Assembly: GCA_037176705.1 (NCBI GenBank)
Contig: CM073897.1
Coordinates: 43,154,488-43,218,487, forward strand
Reading direction: 5' to 3'
DNA length: 64,000 nucleotides
Source of the DNA: Molossus alvarezi
Taxonomy: Eukaryota; Chordata; Mammalia; Chiroptera; Molossidae
Both the position numbers and the translations under genes were made by a program. The number at the start of each line of letters is the position of its first letter. The stretch's first letter is position 1. Below the pieces are notes generated by a model. It saw only the letters and a program-made list of their open reading frames with translations, did no database searches and had not been told where the DNA came from. Shown piece after piece: positions 43,275 through 54,203 of the stretch.

Positions 43275-44030
43275 AGGAGGGTATTTGCCTGCATAACTTG
43301 AAAACATTTATTCCCAAATATATATGCACCTCTATGTTTATTGCAGCATTATGTACAGTGGCCGAGACATGAAGACAACCAAGGTGTCCTTTGATAGAGG
43401 ATCGGATAAAGAAGATGTGGTACAGCCCAGCCAGTGTGGCTCAGTGGTTGAGCGTCGACCCATGCACCAAGAGGTCGCCGATTCGATTCCTGGTATGCAC
43501 ACATGCCCAGGTTGTGGGCCAAACCCAGTGGGGGCATGCAGGAGGCGGCCAATCAATGCTCTCGCTCATTGATGTTTCTATCTCTCTCTCCCTTCCTCTC
43601 TCTCTAAATATCAATAAAGAAAATAAATAAATGAAAAGATGTGGTACATGTGTACTATGGAATACTACTGAGCCATAAGAAAAGATGAAATAGTGCCATT
43701 GTGACAACATGGATGGACCTTGAGAATATTATGCTAAATGAAATAAGTATTCAGATAAAGCTAAGAACCACAAGATTTCACTCATATGTGGGATATAAAA
43801 TTAAAACTCGGAGACACAGGCAGACAACAGTATGGTGGTTATCAGAGGGAAGTGGGTGGGGGGTAGCAAGTGTAAAGGGAGCCAAATATACGGTGATGGA
43901 AGATGTCTTGACTTTGGGTAGTGAGCACACAATGCAATCAATATACAGATCATGATCATAGTAATGTACACTTGAAACCTATATGACCCTATTAACCAAT
44001 GTCACCCCAATAAATTTAATTTTAAAAAAG
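43275..44030 (+). mobile_element. Old L1 (L1M-type) 3' end split by a SINE
   Basis: ATTGCAGCATTATGTACAGTG, CTATGGAATACTACTGAGCC, TTTCACTCATATGTGGGATA and the end ACCCCAATAAATTTAATTTT. Confidence 0.85.
43425..43633 (+). mobile_element. Ves-like SINE-B with target duplication
   Basis: AAGATGTGGTACA flanks it (about 43412-43424 and 43636-43648). Confidence 0.95.
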
Positions 44031-44034
44031 AACG

Positions 44035-45930
44035 ATGGAAGGAATAGAAATAATAAAAAGCACCAAAGACAGTGCTGACATGCAAAGGTACTCAATGAAT
44101 TGTAGCTACTAATAGAATAGGAGGCCTTTTATCTGAGCTAGAAGTTGGTCAGATGATTGATAAGGTTGATTAAAGTAGGGTATATTAAAGAAAAAAAAAG
44201 ATCAAACTGTTCCTCCCTCACCATGCTTATCAGCACCACTGAGATCATCAAACCCTGTTAATTTTATCCCTAAAGGCAGCTCCCATCCCCACTCACAGTC
44301 TTTATGACACACAGGAGTCATCCGCCTACACACCTACAGTGGCTAGAAGTACTGCTCCAGACATAAGGTCTGGTCGGCAACCTTGCAGGTTTTCCAGATA
44401 AATGACCACAGCTTTGGAAAGAGGAGAAGAGAGTGGGGGTGGCTCTCACCATGGACCACAGAAGAGGAAGATGTGGAGAAATCTGAAATGGGAGGGCTGG
44501 TTTGAAGGGAGAAGAAACCATGAAATAGGAACTGCTTTGGTGACCAGCTGTCCCTCATGCTGCGGTCTGGAGTGGACCGTGGACTGCCTGCAGAATTGGG
44601 CTGCCTCCTGAGCATCTGATTCGGAATGAGCTTTTTCGCCCTGGAGGCAGGGGCCAGCTCTCCTCCATCTGACTCTACATGTTAGCAACATTGACTCATA
44701 AGCCCCAGGGATGTGACCTCCAGGAGGGGTCAAGGGATGTGGCCTCCAGGAGGGGTTGTGGTGCCCTGAAGGAAAATTCTTACCCCCTTGTCAGAGTGAG
44801 ACTGGACAGAACCACTTTGCCTTCACAATGTGATCTTGCCTTCACATTGGGATGAAGGTGAAACACCCCACCTTGTTATACATATTGCAAATTGCAAACT
44901 CTGTGGATTTAGGGCCCTGTGTTTCTAAGTCAAACCGGAGACTACTCTGAACTGGGACCACATAGTCGATGCAAAATCCACCTGGCAAATTACTAATTAC
45001 AATTACTAATGTAATCAAATGCACATGTCTGGTTTAGTTCTTGCAGTTTATAGTTAGACCCTGTTGTTGGGGGGAAAAACTTGAAAACAGCTGTTTCAGT
45101 GCTATTTAGATCTGTGACTGACCCAGTTTTTAAAAATTAAAAATGTGGCACTGGTCACTTGTCATATCTTTGCGCCTTGTTCACACGCTTGCAAGACAAG
45201 CGTTGAGAAGTGTTTTCTGTGCTGTGAGCATGTGGAGAGGAAGGGCCTCGTGGCTGAAGGCATCCACCAGCCCTCCAGCGTAATTCCAGAGGCATAGCTC
45301 TTGCTGAGATTTCGTTTCACAGGCTGAAAGGCAATGTAGATCTCTCCAGAGGGTAACCTTAAAAAGCGATGGATTTTAGAGGCAAATAATTATGGAGGTT
45401 GTTTATGCCGGTGTTCTCAATATTTTTGCCACCTCTACCCTCATGGTAAAAGTGAGCAACAGAGTGAAACCTTAACCATCAATTCTCCCTTCCCATCCCT
45501 GTGTGCAGAGGGTCTGGCTGCCAAGATCGTCCCCACAGCCTTGCAAGAAAGTTGATGGTTTATTAGAAATAAATGGAATGAATTAGGACTGTCATCTGTG
45601 TCTGGTTTTTAGGATTTCCAAATATAATGGCTGCTTCCATGCCTGCTCATTATACAGCAACATTTTAACCAGAAGCCACAGGCAGCCCCTCCCTCTTCAC
45701 CCTCGAGCATGTATAAACAACCAGAGATGATTAGACATTTCAGCAAAATATAAAGGACAAGATAGACCAACAGAAAAAGATAATAATCCTGGAGAAGCAG
45801 AAGTAACTCGGGACAATCAAGAAACTAAATAAACAAATGTAAGAGAATCATCTACTTAGTCATAGAAAGTGGTACATTCACAAAATGAGAATTGGTTGCA
45901 TTGAAAAAAGAAAAGCTCAGAGTGTAAAAT
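44035..45930. other. Repeat-poor island, no gene recognised
   Basis: About 1.9 kb with no named family repeat. Overlapping frames of 67-95 codons on both strands near 44318-44733 have no recognisable domain. Contains the small tandem duplication below. Confidence 0.45.
44708..44759. repeat. 26-bp tandem duplication
   Basis: GGGATGTGACCTCCAGGAGG (44708) recurs as GGGATGTGGCCTCCAGGAGG (44734). Confidence 0.9.
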
Positions 45931-45939
45931 ACAGGCTTT

Positions 45940-46130
45940 CCCAAAGTTGACAACAACCCTAATAATTTATATGACATTACCAGTAATGATGAGTGAGGCA
46001 GAAAGAAACTTTTCTAAACTATCAACAACAAAGAATGAATTTTGATCAACCATAGAGATAGGCTATCTTTCTAATCTCTCTGCTGAAAATGATATTACAA
46101 AATCATTCTCCTAGAGGCTATCAAAAAGTA
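45940..46130 (+). pseudogene. hAT transposase C-terminal (dimerisation) remnant
   Basis: The plus frame from 45974 reads TLPVMMSEAERNFSKLSTTK, the hallmark of the hAT C-terminal dimerisation region (consensus form xPVTxxxAERxFSKL). After a stop, it continues in step with NLSAENDITK. Either a Charlie-type DNA transposon or a retrocopy of a domesticated hAT gene. The N-terminal catalytic part is not recognisable. Confidence 0.7.
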
Positions 46131-46139
46131 AACAGCTAA

Positions 46140-46200
46140 AATTTATAGGAAAAAAGTTTATAGGAAAAGTTAAAGTTAAAGTTTATAGGAAAAAAGGTGT
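46140..46200. repeat. Local tandem duplications of TTTATAGGAAAA
   Basis: ATTTATAGGAAAAAAG, GTTTATAGGAAAAG and GTTTATAGGAAAAAAG follow each other. Confidence 0.85.
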
Positions 46201-46254
46201 GTTAAGCAGTTAATTAATAAAATTTTTGCATTTCTCTGTCCATCAGCTTTTTAC

Positions 46255-46466
46255 TTTATTTTACTTTTTTATAATTAAAAAACTTGATTTGAGAGAGAGA
46301 GAGAAACATTGATGTGAAAGAGAAACAAGAATTGGTTGCCTCCTGCACATGCCCTTACTAAGGATCAAACCCACAACCTAGGTATGTGCCCTGACCGGGA
46401 ATCAAACCTGCCAACTTCAGGGTGCACGGGATGATGCTCCAACCAACTGAGCCACCCAGCCAGGGC
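46255..46466 (-). mobile_element. Ves-like SINE
   Basis: Head AACTGAGCCACCCAGCCAGGGC. CATCAGCTTTT is repeated at 46243-46253 and 46467-46477. Confidence 0.93.
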
Positions 46467-46477
46467 CATCAGCTTTT

Positions 46478-46998
46478 AGTTTTTATTTATTTTTTAATTT
46501 AAAAACTGTATTGAATTAATTGGGGTGACATTGGTTAATAAAATTATATAGGTTTCAGGTGTACAATTCTATAATACATCATCTGTATATTGTATTGTGA
46601 GTCACTGTTCACCATCCCTTGTCACCATTTATCCCCACTTTACCCTCTTCTGTCTCCTCCCACCCACCTTTCCCTCTGGTAATCACCATACTGTTGTCTA
46701 TGTCTATGAGGTTTTTTTCTTTGCTTAATCTCTTCACTTTTTTCACCCAGCCCTCCAACCCACCTCCCCTCTGAGAGCTCTTAGTCTGTTCTCTGTATCT
46801 ATGAGTCTGTTTCTATTTTGTTTGTTAGTTGTTTTTGTTCATTAGATTCCACATATAAGTGAAATCATATGGTTCTTGTCTTTGAAAGGCTTATTTCACT
46901 TAGTATAATACTCTTCAGGTCCATCTATGCTGTAGCAAATATACCTTCTTTCTCATGGCTGAGTAGTATTCCATTGTGTAAATTGTACCACAGCTTTA
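46478..46998 (-). mobile_element. Older L1 3'-end copy
   Basis: GAATTAATTGGGGTGACATT, GTTTCAGGTGTACAATTCTA, CCACATATAAGTGAAATCAT and GTAGTATTCCATTGTGTA are in the order of an older L1 3'UTR and ORF2 end. Confidence 0.85.
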
Positions 46999-46999
46999 A

Positions 47000-47226
47000 A
47001 AAAAATTTTTTTCTTTATTGATTTTAGAGAGAGAGGAAGGGGGAGGAGAGAGAGAGAGAGAGAGAGAGAAGAAATATCGATGAGAGAGAACATCAATTGG
47101 CCACCTCCTGCATGCCCCCTACTGGGGATTTGGCTCTAACCTGTGCATGAGCCCTGACCAGAAATTGAACTAGCGACCTCTTGGTGCATGGGTCAATGCT
47201 CAACCACTGAGCCACACTGGCTAGGC
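47000..47226 (-). mobile_element. Ves-like SINE-B
   Basis: TTCTTTATTGATTTTAGAG to CACTGAGCCACACTGGCTAGGC. Confidence 0.94.
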
Positions 47227-47239
47227 TGACAGCTATTTT

Positions 47240-47474
47240 TTTGTTAATCCTCACCCGAGGATATTTTTCCATTGCGTTTTAGATAGAGTAGAAGGGAGAG
47301 AGAAAGAGAAACATCGATGTGAGAAAGACACATCGATTGACTGCCTTCTGCATGACTCTTACCCGGGCGTGGGATCAAAACTGCAACCCAGGTATGTGCC
47401 CTTGACCAGGAATCAAACCCGTGATCCTTCGGTTCGAGGGCTGATGCTCTAACTGCTGAGCCAAATAGTCCAGG
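47240..47474 (-). mobile_element. Ves-like SINE
   Basis: Tail TTAATCCTCACCCGAGGATA, head CCAAATAGTCCAGGGC. Immediately follows the SINE-B. Confidence 0.93.
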
Positions 47475-47479
47475 GCTAT

Positions 47480-47696
47480 TCCCTCTCTGGCCACTCCTCC
47501 ATCTCTCTGGGGTTCAGTTGACTTTCTCTGCCTGACTTTTAAGTGTTAGTGTCTGCATAATTCTGTCCTTACCACTCTCCTGCCTCTACAGACTGCTGAC
47601 CAACTCTGTGGCTGCAGCTCCTGTCATGATTTCCTAACCTCAGGCCACAGCTCTTTCCTCCTCTAGACCCATGCTCATCCGTTCAACAACTATTTA
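47480..47696 (+). mobile_element. L2-like relic
   Basis: CCTCTAGACCCATGCTCATC, then GTTCAACAACTATTTACTGGGTG, suggests a worn L2. Low certainty. Confidence 0.4.
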
Positions 47697-47710
47697 CTGG
47701 GTGTCTTTTT
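47697..47710. repeat. Target duplication of the RPS8 retrocopy
   Basis: CTGGGTGTCTTTTT at 47697-47710 and again, exactly, at 48631-48644. Confidence 0.93.
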
Positions 47711-48630
47711 CTTTTTTAGAATAATAACACCATTATTACATGAGCTAAGATAAGAGGGAAGGCGATTTATTTGCATTTCTGGGCCTTGATTTTCCTCAGA
47801 GAGACCTCCAGCTCCTTGCCCTCAAGTACATGGCTATCTGCTCAGCCCCAGTGGCCTGGTCTTGGAGCAATGCATATGAGAATCTTGCCCTGCTGGGACT
47901 GCTCCTCTAGAAGACTGCTGATTCTTTTTCCTTTCATCATATTTCTTCTGAACTTTCTTTTTCTTTTATCCTCACCTGAGGATATGTTGTTCATTGATTT
48001 TAGAGAGAGAAGGTGGGGGAGAGAGAGAAACATTGATGTGAGAGAGAAACACTGATGGGTTGTGTCCTGCACATGCTCCAACTGGGGACTGAACCTGCAA
48101 CCTGGGTATGTGCCCTGACTGGGAATCAAACTCAAGACCCTTCAGTACACAGGATGACGCTTCAACTAACTCAGTCAGGGCTCTTCTGAACTTTCTTTGA
48201 TTGTTTTTTGTTTAACATCTCTTCCTCTTCAGGAGTAAGCATAATCCCCTTCTGTCAGCTTAGGGGCACTGCATAGTCGGTAAGGTGTGCTGCCAGTGAG
48301 CACAATGCCGTTCTTTGCCAGGACCTTGGTGTGGAGCAATTCATTGTTGGATGCACTGTGGAAAACATCAGTTACCCTTTTTTGTGTGTGAACAACACTC
48401 CAAGCCCCAGGAGAAGTTGCCCATGTCCAGCCTCAAGGCACAATATTTCTTGCTACCTCCCCTCACACACACTGTGTGTACGCGGAGGAGGCCAGTCTTA
48501 CTGCTGGCAACATGGTATCCCAGCTCATATTTTTGCTTCTTGTGGTAGGGCTTTCTCTTGCCTCCAGTCTTGCAGCACTTGAGCCAGTTGTCCCGAGAGA
48601 TGAACATGGCTTGGTGCTGCCTGAAAAGAG
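47711..48630 (-). pseudogene. RPS8: Processed RPS8 pseudogene
   Basis: RPS8 (eS8) is a small-subunit ribosomal protein. From 48607 on the minus strand the frame reads [41 protein letters not shown] and GNFSWG, as in RPS8, then shifts at about 48368. The C-terminal part is seen as ISSLLEEQSQQGK (47842-48135). A pyrimidine-rich 5'UTR start (CTCTTTTCAGGC) precedes the ATG, so the copy is nearly full length. No introns, 14-bp duplication at the ends, frameshifts and many changes: a dead retrocopy. A SINE (47961-48181) splits it. Confidence 0.92.
47961..48181 (-). mobile_element. Ves-like SINE inside the RPS8 pseudogene
   Basis: TCTTCTGAACTTTCTTT exact at 47944-47960 and 48182-48198; this string is RPS8 sequence. 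Confidence 0.96.
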
Positions 48631-48654
48631 CTGGGTGTCTTTTTACACCAGGTA

Positions 48655-48747
48655 TTAAATATATCTATATCTATATCTATATCTATATCTATATCTATAT
48701 CTATATCTATATCTAAATCTAAATCTATATCTCTATATATATCTACA

Positions 48748-48796
<49 letters not shown>

Positions 48797-48997
48797 GTTT
48801 TTATTGATTTCAGAGAATGAGAAAGGGAGAGGGAGAGAGAGAAATATTGATGTGAGAGAGAAACATCAATTGGCTGCCTTATGCACGTACCTTGTTGGAG
48901 ATTGAGCTGTATCCTGGACATGTGCCTTGACCAGTCAAACCAGTGACCTTTTGGAGCATGGGATGATGTTCAGTCAACTGAGCCACATTGCCAAGGC
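48655..48997 (-). mobile_element. Ves-like SINE with expanded microsatellite tail
   Basis: ACACCAGGTA at 48645-48654 and 48998-49007 encloses the SINE together with the microsatellite. Head ACTGAGCCACATTGCCAAGGC is diverged. Confidence 0.85.
48659..48797. repeat. (TATCTA)n - (CT)n - (TA)n compound microsatellite
   Basis: About ten TATCTA units, then imperfect units, a CT run and a TA run, all in the SINE tail. Confidence 0.95.
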
Positions 48998-49079
48998 ACA
49001 CCAGGTAATTTTTTGGATACTGGGATACATCAGTGAATGAAACAAAGATCTTTGCCTTCATGGAACTTACATGCCTAGA

Positions 49080-49520
49080 TCTCTCTCCCTGGGTGTACCT
49101 AAGACTCAATCTGTCCCAAATTATCTCACTCTCTGTACCCCTCAATTCTCCCCACCCCTTAAACTGTTCTTCCCACATATCCCCCATCGTTGTGATAGCA
49201 CTGCCATTCTCTCAGAAACCTGGGAGTCATCCCTGATCCCTTTCCAATAAATCACCATAGGCTGACCATTCTGGGACCTGAATCTCTCTCAAAACCCTCC
49301 CTTTGTCTGTATTTCCACTGCCCTGCCCTGTTCTCATCCTTCCTCACCTGGTTTACTAACTGGTGTCTCTGCCTCCAGGCTTGATCCTGCTTATCATTCT
49401 CCATATAACAGCTAGGATGATGATAAATCAGAACTGGTTGCTTTCTGCCTAAACCTGTCCAGTGGCCCTGCCAGATGAAAGTATAAACTCCTTACCTTGT
49501 CCTTATGCCTTTGGCTGTCA
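49080..49520 (+). mobile_element. L2 relic, first part
   Basis: GAAACCTGGGAGTCATCCCTGATCC, AGCTAGGATGATGATAAATCAG and AGTATAAACTCCTTACC are the L2 3' coding region in order. Confidence 0.75.
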
Positions 49521-49524
49521 GGTG

Positions 49525-49755
49525 ATGAGCATAGCTGCTGAAATCTGGGTTCAAATCCCAGCTTACTAGCATGATCTTGGGCAAGTTTTTATCCTCTCCA
49601 TGCCTTACTATCAAACGGGAATGATAATAGTACTGACTTCACGGAGTTGTTGTGGGGATTAAATTTGTTATTGCACACAAAGCACTAAGAACAGTACCTC
49701 ACTCTCAGTATATACGCAGCAAGCTCTGGTTTTCTCTCAAGGCAGCTGTAATGTT
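49525..49755 (+). mobile_element. MIR relic inside L2
   Basis: AATCTGGGTTCAAATCCCAGC, CATGATCTTGGGCAAG and GGAGTTGTTGTGGGGATTAA. Confidence 0.8.
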
Positions 49756-49759
49756 TGAA

Positions 49760-50095
49760 TAGGTTAAAACATCTAAGAGGCTTCACACAGCACCTAGCCC
49801 ACTTAAATTGAGCTCTGTAATGTCAACAGTGTTGTCTCCAGGCCCACTTCTTGCCCCTCTTCCACACAAACCTGGCTCAGCCCTATGGGATTGGCTGTGG
49901 TTCTCTCTTACATCTCCAGGCTTTGGTACTGGGGGTCCTCCCTTCCTATCATTTTCCTGACGGTCTCCCACCAATCCATCAAGTCTGCTCAGGTATCAGC
50001 TCCTGGCTGCCCCAGCCCAAGCTGGATTTGTTGCTCCTCTGCTTCTTCCTCTTATAAACTGCACTTACTTAATCCACAGTAATTGTTTATTTAAC
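49760..50095 (+). mobile_element. L2 relic, second part
   Basis: CTCTGCTTCTTCCTCTTATA and GTCTGCTCAGGTATCAGCTCC continue the L2 after the MIR. Confidence 0.6.
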
Positions 50096-50103
50096 ATGCA
50101 CTG

Positions 50104-50280
50104 AGCCCTGGGCCAGTGGCTCAGTTGGTTAGAGCATCATCCCAATATACCAGGGTTGTGGGTTTTATACAGGACACACGTAGGTATCGACCAATGAGTG
50201 CATAAATGCGTGGAGCAGCAAATCGATGTTTTTTTCTTTCTCTAAAAAAAGAGAAAAAATTCATTCAACAATTCTACATT
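50104..50280 (+). mobile_element. Older Ves-like SINE
   Basis: GGCTCAGTTGGTTAGAGCATC head, body with GCAGCAAATCGATG. Diverged subtype without the GA-rich middle. Confidence 0.85.
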
Positions 50281-50577
50281 CTTTAAAAATAAATAAATAA
50301 AATGTACATCAGCAGAGGAATGGATAAACAATTGTGGTACATACATTCACTGGAATATTATTCAGCCTTAAAAAAGGAATGAAGTAGTGACACATGCTAC
50401 ATTGTGGATGAACGTTATAAAACAGTATGCTAAGTAAATAAGCCAGACACAAAAGGACAAACATCGTGTGATTCTACTTATATAAGGTACCTAGAATAGA
50501 CAAATTTATAGAGACAGAAGAATACAGGTTACCAGAGGCTGAGGGAAAACGGAATGGGCACATAATTTCAGTTTGGG

Positions 50578-50819
50578 CCCGGTCGTGGTGGCTCAGTGGT
50601 TGAGTGTCGACCCATGCACCAGGAGGTCGACCACCAGTTCCATTCCTGGTCAGGGCACATGCCCAGGTTATGGGCTCAATTCCCGGTAGAAGGTGTGCAG
50701 GAGGCAGCGATTGATGGTTCTCTCTCACATTGATGTTACTGTCTCTTTTTCCCTCTTCCTCTCTAAAAATCAATCAAAATATATATTAAATAAATAAATA
50801 AAATTACATTAAAAAAAAG
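50578..50819 (+). mobile_element. Ves-like SINE-B with target duplication
   Basis: AATTTCAGTTTGGG (50564-50577) and AATTTTAGTTTGGG (50820-50833). Confidence 0.94.
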
Positions 50820-50931
50820 AATTTTAGTTTGGGGTGATGAGAAAGTTCTGGAGCTAGATAGTGTGGTGGTTGCAGAATATTGTGAATGTACTTCATGCCA
50901 CTGAATTGTACACTTAAAATGGCTAAAATGG

Positions 50932-51139
50932 TCTGGCCGGTGTGGCTCAATGGTTCAGCATCTACTCCATGCACCAAGAGGTCACCGGTTGGATTCCCGG
51001 TCAGGACACGTGCCCAGGTTGTGGGCCAAATTCCCAGTGGGGGGCATGCAGGAGGCGGCCAATCGATGATCTCTCTCATCAATGTTTCTCCTCTCTCCCT
51101 CTCACTAAAATCAATAAAGGAAAAAAAAACTTTATAAAA
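50932..51139 (+). mobile_element. Ves-like SINE-B with target duplication
   Basis: AAAATGGCTAAAATGG exact at 50916-50931 and 51140-51155. Confidence 0.96.
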
Positions 51140-51464
51140 AAAATGGCTAAAATGGCAAATTCTATATTATGTATATTTTACCATAATAAATTTAAAACAT
51201 TATCAATACTGCCAGGTTCAGAAGCCCTACCCTAGAGATTTTGGATATTTCTTGAGATGACCTTGAGGCATCTGCAAAATGAACACCAGCATCTCCAAGG
51301 TCTTTACAGAAGCAGACCTAAACACTGCCTACACTTGGATGTAGATTTTACAAGTTTCTTTTCTCATTTGTAGAAATAAAGACCACTAAAATGAAAAAAA
51401 AAATTTTTTTTTTTTTTAATGTACAGAGAAGCAATTTAACTGAGTTTTTCAAATCTTGACTCAA

Positions 51465-51790
51465 AATTCTGGCTTCAACAGACTCATAGATACAGAGATG
51501 AGACTGATAGTTGCCAGAGGGGAGGTGGGGTTGAGGGGCTGGGTGACAAAGGTGAAGGGATTAAGAAGTACAGATTGGTTGTCACAGAATAGTCACAGGA
51601 ATGTAGAGTGCAGCATAGGAAATAGTCAATGATACTGCAATAAGTATGTATGGTGCCAGGTGGGTACTGGAAATATCAGGGGGATCACTTTGTAAAGTAT
51701 ATTAATTGTCTAACCACTATGCTATATACTTGAAACTAATACAAAATAATATTGAAAGTAAACTGTAATTGAAAAATAAAAATGAAAAAA
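51465..51790 (+). mobile_element. L1 3'UTR copy (older family)
   Basis: AGTTGCCAGAGGGGAGGTGG, GGTGAAGGGATTAAGAAGTAC and CTATATACTTGAAACTAATAC, with an A-rich end. Confidence 0.75.
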
Positions 51791-51794
51791 TCCT

Positions 51795-51990
51795 AGCTTC
51801 ACCAGCCTGTGACCTGGTATAAGTTATATAACTTCTCTAAGCTTCAGGTTCTTCATCTGCAAAATTAGGTAATTTTCTATTGAAGTAATGTATGTAGAAT
51901 GTTTCCTACAGAACTTGGGTAAGGGTAAGCACTCAATAAGTGCTTTCTCGTATTACTATTACACTGTGACCTCTTTGGGCACAGGGTTGT
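51795..51990 (+). mobile_element. MIR relic
   Basis: CTTCAGGTTCTTCATCTGCAAA, then GTAAGCACTCAATAAGTGC. Confidence 0.75.
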
Positions 51991-52069
51991 ATGCCAGGTG
52001 TTAACACAGTGGGTGCTCAGCGTGTGTGTGGTGGATGGATGACCGGCTGTTACAAGCTCCTACTTTAGC

Positions 52070-52750
52070 AATTCTCAAGTGTGATCTGGGAGCCTGTGGA
52101 GGTTTCCAAGACCCCTTCAGGGTCTCTGTGAAGTCAGGACTATTTCATAATAATACTAAGATATTATTTGTCTCTATTAGTCTCATTCTCACATACGTGC
52201 ACAGAGAATGAAAAGTTCATTGGTATGGTTTCACATTCCACATTAAAACAAACCCTAGAAACTCCCACGAGTCAAGTTTTGGTGAGGTATCAAAGAAACA
52301 TGTCCACACTTACCTGAAAGAACAATTAAAATAAATTAAAATACTCCTCCCTTTCCCAGCTACATATAGGAGCATGGATTTTCTTCATTATACTTCAGCC
52401 CAAAGAACATACTGCAACAGATCAACTGTAGGAGCTGATATGAGAATCCAGCTGTGTTCTATTAACCTAGATAGTAAAGAGATAACAGAATATAAGCAAT
52501 GTTACTCTTCTCACTAACTTTTTTTCATTTGAGAAAATATAGTTATTTTTCAAAAAAAATGTTCTTTATGTTAAAGTACAAAGGAATTACTAAGGCTATT
52601 TAAAAATGAATGAGTATTCAAAATTTTTTGTTTTAATTTCTAACATAGTGAATATTGATAGTTGGGATATAAATACTGTTTTCTGGACTCTTCAATCATT
52701 TCTAAGAGAATAAAGGAGTCCTGACACCAAAAAGACTGAGAACCGACACC
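52070..52750. mobile_element. hAT-type non-autonomous DNA transposon, about full length
   Basis: Ends CAATTCTCAAGTGTGATCTGGG and CCAAAAAGACTGAGAACC are worn copies of the CAGTGGTTCTCAAA-type hAT terminus in opposite orientation. Inside lie AGACCCCTTCAGGGTCTC and CAGCTGTGTTCTATTAA. No transposase frame is seen. Confidence 0.6.
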
Positions 52751-52816
52751 CTGGCCGGTGCTTGGTCCCTGCCACCTCACCTGAGACAACTGGCTTCCAA
52801 CGTGTGTGTTTGTTTT

Positions 52817-53048
52817 AATCCTCACCTGAGGATATTTTTCCATTTTTGTTCCGACAGAGTGGGAGGGAGAGATAGAGAAACATCGATGTGAGAGAGACAC
52901 ATTGATGGGTTGCCGCCCACACAACCCCAACCAGGGCTGGGACAAACTGCAACAGAGGTTCGAGGTACGTGCCCTTGATCAGAATCGAACCCGTGACTCA
53001 TTGGTCTGCCAGCCGACGCTCTAACCACGGAGCCAAACCAGCCAGGCA
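52817..53048 (-). mobile_element. Ves-like SINE
   Basis: Tail AATCCTCACCTGAGGATATT and head CAAACCAGCCAGGC. GTGTGTGTTTGTTTTAA and AGTGTGTGCTTTAA flank it. Confidence 0.93.
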
Positions 53049-53049
53049 G

Positions 53050-54187
53050 TGTGTGCTTTAACACTTCCCGGGACTGGAAGGTCACCACTCCTGGAGCAGC
53101 TGATTTTTCTGTGGACTACTCTGCCCATTAGAAAGTTCTGGCAATGAGACAAAACTGTGTTTCAGAGGCTCGCCGACTGGTGTTAGACCCACCCATGTTG
53201 TTGTTGGGAGCTCTCTTCCAGGTCTGGGAGACAGTCGTCAATTGCCCTTTGTGGCAGCTCCAGGGAGAGTCAGCCCGTCCTTTGCTGCGGGTGACTAACG
53301 TGCACGTGGATTTTCTGTGTCAGCCAGTGACTTGCAGGAAGCACGGCCGAGCCAGATACCTCACAGCTGCTCTTCCAGGAACCAGAAGATCGTCTGCAGT
53401 CCCACGCTGAGTTTGAGAAACTCATTTTAGTGTTGCTTTTCTCAATAAATTACTATTTTTTCCATCATAAATCACATGTGCTTATGAAGGAAAAAAGAAA
53501 AATTAAAAAAAAAAAAAAAGAGCCTTAAAAAGGAAAATTGAGTGACAGCCCTGACTTTCTTGTCTTGGCCTTTCCCTTCCAGGCTCGCCCTGAACGCCGC
53601 TCTTTCCGAACAATCCCCAGCAGATCTGTGCACCCCACCTCCAGGCGGGGCCGTGGCATGGTGGGGGGCAGCTGTTTGCCCGTCAGGGCCCCTTAAGGGC
53701 AGCGAGGGGGCCCTCAGAGGGAACGGGAAGCTCCGAGAAGGATCCTGCTTCTTATTCTATCTAAAGGCACTTTAGGTCAGAGCTCTTCAGGTTATGAGGG
53801 GTCAGAGGGACAGAGACTGTACTACTGCAGCAAGTGGTTAATTTTTTTCTGCTTTCTTGTGTGTGTGCGTGTGTGTGTGTGTGTGTGTAAAATATGAAGT
53901 TCTTCCAGAAATTCTACTTCTGAGAATCTGTCCTACAGAAATGATGGCTTCGATAGCATTTTGTGTCTATCATCATTCGTAAAGTTGGAAACAAACTAGA
54001 TGTTGCCCAAGAAATGTTTAGTTTTAAAACTACTATCTGGAAAGGGGGTAAGAGGGTGGATGGGAAATCTCTGTACCTTCCCCTCAATATTGCTGTAAAC
54101 TTATAACTGCTCTAAAAAATAAAATTTTTTTAAAAAGGATCTGTACGATTGCATATTCTGTGCTGGTTAAAAATAATAAATGACATT
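53050..54187. other. Mostly unassigned; (GT)n at 53860-53889
   Basis: An 88-codon frame (53144-53410 +) and a 77-codon frame (53542-53775 +) show no domain. A GT microsatellite and a worn L1-like piece (AGAATCTGTCCTACAGAAATGATG, near 53925) follow. Confidence 0.45.
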
Positions 54188-54203
54188 TATAAAGTCTTTT
54201 TAA

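Larger units (their letters stand above)
50295..51205 (+). mobile_element. Old L1 (L1M-type) 3' end split by two SINEs
   Basis: GGAATATTATTCAGCCTTAAA, GATGAACGTTATAAAACAGTATGC, CACTGAATTGTACACTTAAAATGG and TTACCATAATAAATTTAAAA. Confidence 0.8.
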
